Below are positions 23,790-26,094 of a DNA stretch of 26,094 nt, one piece after another (the stretch's first letter is position 1; each line of letters opens with the position of its first letter). The notes beneath the pieces are model-generated. The model was not told the origin of the DNA. It saw only the letters and a list, made by a program, of their open reading frames with translations, and did no database searches. The position numbers and the translations under genes are program-made. The stretch covers positions 1-26,094 of the forward strand of contig JAVBUR010000014.1 of the NCBI GenBank assembly GCA_031555145.1, written 5' to 3'. The stretch is from JAJDIA01 sp031555145. Lineage in GTDB: Bacteria > Bacteroidota > Bacteroidia > Bacteroidales > Tannerellaceae.

Positions 23790-24156
23790 AAAACAGTTTG
23801 CCTGTAAGCCGGGTTCTGTACCCACCTGCCATTATAACAGTCGGGTGTCTGCCATTTATCTCGTCTTGCTGTTGCCAACAAGCTTTAGCGATCTACCCCC
23901 CGGCATCGGGCGAGCAGCCCTACATGCGCCGGTGTACATGATCTTACAACCCATAGGACGTACGGCATCTCATATCGCTGTGAGACCCGGTGGGCTCTTA
24001 CCCCGCCTTTTCACCCTTACCCGATTGAAACCGGGCGGTTGTTTTCTGTTACGCTACCCTGCCATTGCTGACAGCTTCCCGTTAGGAAATATGGTGCCCT
24101 GTGTTGCCCGGACTTTCCTCCCGTCTTGCAACGAGCGGCAGACCGGCAAACTGTCT
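23790..24156 (-). ncRNA. rnpB: RNase P RNA, bacterial type A
   Basis: The minus strand carries the conserved 5' core GAGGAAAGTCCGGGC (24120-24106), the AGAAAAC-containing region near 24045, the specificity domain, and the 3' core with GGGTACAGAACCCGGCTTA just before the end. Helix P1 closes the molecule: ACAGTTTGCC (minus-strand 5' side at 24154-24145) pairs with GGCAAACTGT (23802-23793), which fixes the ends to within a few bases. The length of about 367 nt is usual. It is the catalytic RNA that removes the 5' leader from tRNA precursors. A perfect -7 box lies immediately upstream. Confidence 0.95.
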
Positions 24157-24162
24157 GTGCCG

Positions 24163-24170
24163 CAAAGGTA
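24163..24170 (-). promoter_or_regulatory. -7 promoter element of rnpB
   Basis: The minus strand reads TACCTTTG, matching TAnnTTTG, 6 nt before the deduced RNA 5' end, the right distance for a start site at about 24156. No clear -33 TTTG is present at the usual spacing. Confidence 0.7.
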
Positions 24171-24343
24171 GGCAAATAGTTGAACTTTCTGACGCTTTTG
24201 CTGTTATTATTAGTGGGAGATGCCTATTTGGCAGTGGCTTTTTGTCAGGCGTGGTACTTTGTTATGCACAGTACTGTTAAGCGCAGTTAAGCAATAGGTT
24301 ATACACGTTAAAAGAGATAAAAAAAGGACGATAAAGAACATAA

Positions 24344-24368
24344 TTGAACATTTTTTGCGTTTACTTTG
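24344..24368 (+). promoter_or_regulatory. Possible promoter of the DegP-like gene
   Basis: TTG (24344-24346) and TACTTTG (24362-24368, one base short of TAnnTTTG) lie 50-75 nt before the ATG at 24418. The match is imperfect. The remainder of the 24171-24417 gap holds no supportable gene; a small direct repeat GTTAAGC occurs at 24276-24282 and 24286-24292. Confidence 0.3.
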
Positions 24369-24417
24369 CCAGCAACTCAAGTGTTAAATTTAAATGTTTA
24401 ATTAAAAAAGGGATCTT

Positions 24418-25947
24418 ATGAAGAAAGTGTGGAAAAATACGCTCGGCGTTATCCTACTGGTAGGAGTCTGTGTAGGGGCTGCTATAGGAACAAGCGCGTA
24501 TATAACGAACAAAAAACAAGCTGAGTCTTCGTATTCCGTAGCCAATGAATACGGGTTTAAGCAACCGTTCCATCAGGTAAGTTTGAATACTGTGGCGGCC
24601 GAAAATTTAGATTTCACAGTGGCAGCCGAAAAAGCAGTCCATGCCGTGGTACACATCAAGGCTACCACCAAGGCTCGGTCAGGACAGCGCGGCGGTCAGC
24701 AATATATTGACCCGTTTGAATACTTCTTCGGCTTCGGGAATCCCCGCGGAGGAGGAGGAGGAGGCACGCCGCAACCGCGCGTAGGCTCAGGATCGGGTGT
24801 CATCATCTCGACCGATGGTTATATCATGACCAACAACCACGTGATCGACGGAGCCGACGAACTCGAAGTTACCCTGAACGACAACCGCAAGTTCACCGCC
24901 AAGGTGATCGGATCAGACCCCAATACAGACATTGGCTTGATTAAGATCGACGCCAAAGACCTGGCTACGATCCCGTTCGGCGATTCGGAACAACTGAAAG
25001 TGGGCGAATGGGTATTGGCCGTAGGCAACCCGTTCAACCTGACATCGACCGTAACAGCCGGTATTGTGAGTGCCAAAGGACGTGGAAACCCAGCCCGCAC
25101 GAACGTCAACAGCATCGAATCGTTCATTCAGACCGATGCCGCCGTCAATCCGGGTAACAGCGGAGGCGCATTGGTAAATACAAAAGGCGAACTGGTAGGC
25201 ATCAATACCATGATCTATACGCAAACAGGCAGTTTCGAAGGCTATTCGTTTGCCGTACCTATCAGCATTGCCGGTAAGGTAGTGGCCGACCTGAAACAAT
25301 ACGGAGCCGTACAACGTGCCATGTTGGGCGTCAGCATGGTCGATCCCCTACTGGCCAAAGAAGACCCAAGAATTAAAGACGAAAAGGTCAAAGCGCTTGA
25401 CGGAGCTTACGTAGCCGAATTTACCGAACGGAGTGCCGCTAAGGAAGCCGGTATCGAAAAAGGCGACGTGATCACGGCCATAAATGACGTGAAGGTCAAA
25501 TCCGGCAGCGCTTTGCAGGAACAGATCAGCAAATATCGCCCGGGCGACAAGGTAAAGGTGACTGTTGACCGATATGGCGATACTAAAACCTTCAACGTGG
25601 AACTGAAGAATGCACAGGGCAACACCGAAGTAGTGAAGGGTCAGGGTGATCCGACCGAACTGCTGGGCGCCGCATTCAAAGAACTTACGGACAAACAAAA
25701 ACAACAACTTGGCATCAGCTATGGCATCGAAGTAGCCGAAGTATATAAAGGCAAGATCCGCGACGTAGGCATCACGAAGGGATATATCATCATGTTGGTA
25801 AACGACCAGAAGGTATCCACCCCGGACGAATTCGACCAGATCGCCGAACGGACGCTGCGTAGCGGTGACAGTGAAAAGATATTAGTAATCAAGGGTATGT
25901 ATCCAAACGGACGGACGAAATATTACGTCGTCGACCTGTCTGAATAA
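24418..25947 (+). CDS. DegP/HtrA family periplasmic serine protease (Do-like)
   Basis: Encodes 509 aa. An N-terminal hydrophobic segment (about 8-28, LGVILLVGVCVGAAIGTSAY) is a signal peptide or membrane anchor. The trypsin-like domain (about 60-270) has the triad H141 (TNNHVID), D171 (NTDIGLIKID) and S248 (NPGNSGGAL). Loop LA contains a run of six glycines (RGGGGGGTP), coded by repeated GGA. Two PDZ domains follow (about 300-395 with AYVAEFTERSAAKEAGIEKG, and about 420-505 with IEVAEVYKG...GITKGYII). This is the standard envelope quality-control protease/chaperone that degrades misfolded envelope proteins; it would serve the many barrel proteins encoded nearby. rpoD follows 128 nt downstream behind a hairpin and its own promoter box. 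Confidence 0.95.
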   Translation: MKKVWKNTLGVILLVGVCVGAAIGTSAYITNKKQAESSYSVANEYGFKQPFHQVSLNTVAAENLDFTVAAEKAVHAVVHIKATTKARSGQRGGQQYIDPFEYFFGFGNPRGGGGGGTPQPRVGSGSGVIISTDGYIMTNNHVIDGADELEVTLNDNRKFTAKVIGSDPNTDIGLIKIDAKDLATIPFGDSEQLKVGEWVLAVGNPFNLTSTVTAGIVSAKGRGNPARTNVNSIESFIQTDAAVNPGNSGGALVNTKGELVGINTMIYTQTGSFEGYSFAVPISIAGKVVADLKQYGAVQRAMLGVSMVDPLLAKEDPRIKDEKVKALDGAYVAEFTERSAAKEAGIEKGDVITAINDVKVKSGSALQEQISKYRPGDKVKVTVDRYGDTKTFNVELKNAQGNTEVVKGQGDPTELLGAAFKELTDKQKQQLGISYGIEVAEVYKGKIRDVGITKGYIIMLVNDQKVSTPDEFDQIAERTLRSGDSEKILVIKGMYPNGRTKYYVVDLSE

Positions 25948-25989
25948 ATAAGAACAGTCAACGGGTAAAAAGATTGTTAAAGGTTTATA

Positions 25990-26020
25990 ATTGGCTGAAT
26001 GTATCTCACATTCAGCCAAT
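25990..26020 (+). terminator. Perfect 13-bp hairpin between the DegP-like gene and rpoD
   Basis: ATTGGCTGAATGT (25990-26002) and its exact complement (26008-26020) flank a 5-nt loop, 42 nt after the protease stop. The stem is strong but followed by ATAATAAAAT rather than a T run, so it is an unconventional terminator or an mRNA 3' stabiliser. Confidence 0.6.
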
Positions 26021-26037
26021 ATAATAAAATAAAATCG

Positions 26038-26045
26038 TATCTTTG
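26038..26045 (+). promoter_or_regulatory. -7 promoter element of rpoD
   Basis: TATCTTTG matches TAnnTTTG and lies 30 nt before the rpoD ATG; the upstream spacer is A/T only, with no TTTG at the -33 position. Confidence 0.6.
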
Positions 26046-26075
26046 CACCCCATATTTCTCAATTAACTAAGTGGA

Positions 26076-26094
26076 ATGAGGCAATTAAAGATTA
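26076..26094 (+). CDS. rpoD: Start of rpoD, primary sigma factor (truncated by the window edge)
   Basis: Only the first six codons, MRQLKI, are present. As I recall, this is the N-terminus of the primary sigma factor in Bacteroides and relatives (MRQLKI followed by TKSIT...). The preceding promoter box and the position after a DegP-like gene fit. So little sequence is visible that the call rests on recall of that N-terminus. Confidence 0.6.

Noticed and set aside
23563..24171. 202-codon plus-strand ORF over the RNase P RNA
   Set aside because: The RNA core motifs and P1 pairing on the minus strand explain this sequence; the ORF has no recognisable protein features.
24750..24765. GGA repeat as a phase-variable tract
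   Set aside because: It is a short triplet run coding for glycine in a surface loop of the protease; a change in number would not shift the frame.

Overview
The window looks like chromosome from a Bacteroidales bacterium, most like Parabacteroides (genus is inference). The reasons are several promoters of the Bacteroidetes primary sigma type (TTTG, about 19 bp, TAnnTTTG), weak or absent Shine-Dalgarno sites, SPII lipoproteins, TonB receptor and beta-barrel genes, a sigma/anti-sigma pair of Bacteroidetes style, and a degP-like gene followed by what appears to be rpoD starting MRQLKI. Most of the window is ordinary core genome.

Layout. (1) 37-4117: mutA-mutB, the two subunits of B12-dependent methylmalonyl-CoA mutase (succinate/propionate metabolism), closed by a strong terminator. 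(2) 4162-4814: a 653-nt decayed group II intron on the minus strand. It keeps domains V and VI, but its reverse transcriptase is reduced to N- and C-terminal scraps. (3) 4850-8307, minus: an ECF sigma factor, its membrane partner with a predicted beta-barrel end, and two related lipoproteins. (4) 8400-10820, minus: a TonB-dependent receptor followed by a small secreted heavy-metal-associated (HMA) protein, probably for metal handling. (5) 10900-13122, minus: two small outer-membrane barrels and a DUF4136-like lipoprotein with an extreme Tyr/Trp-rich tract. (6) 13199-15322, minus: a secreted dipeptidyl peptidase IV-like S9 peptidase. (7) 15425-16543, plus: a CARF-like plus PD-(D/E)XK nuclease of the Card1/Can2/DUF1887 type, with no CRISPR or cas gene nearby. 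(8) 16636-18096: a periplasmic DUF2092-like protein and a Pro-rich DUF6515-like protein. (9) 18147-22385: a promoter and a tightly overlapping operon of two SGNH hydrolase-fold proteins and an MBOAT acyltransferase, an apparent extracytoplasmic O-acetylation cassette. (10) 22398-24170, minus: RNase P RNA and, 18 nt after it, a YihY/BrkB membrane protein. (11) 24418-26094: a DegP/HtrA protease and the first codons of rpoD.

The most interesting item is the orphan CARF-nuclease. This protein class is normally switched on by cyclic oligoadenylate from type III CRISPR, but here the nuclease residues are intact, the usual GGTK-like ligand motif reads SEGTK, and no signal-producing enzyme is visible. 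Other points of interest are three cysteine clusters in MutA, the intron remnant with an altered domain V triad, the sigma-linked fusion protein, and the receptor/HMA pair.
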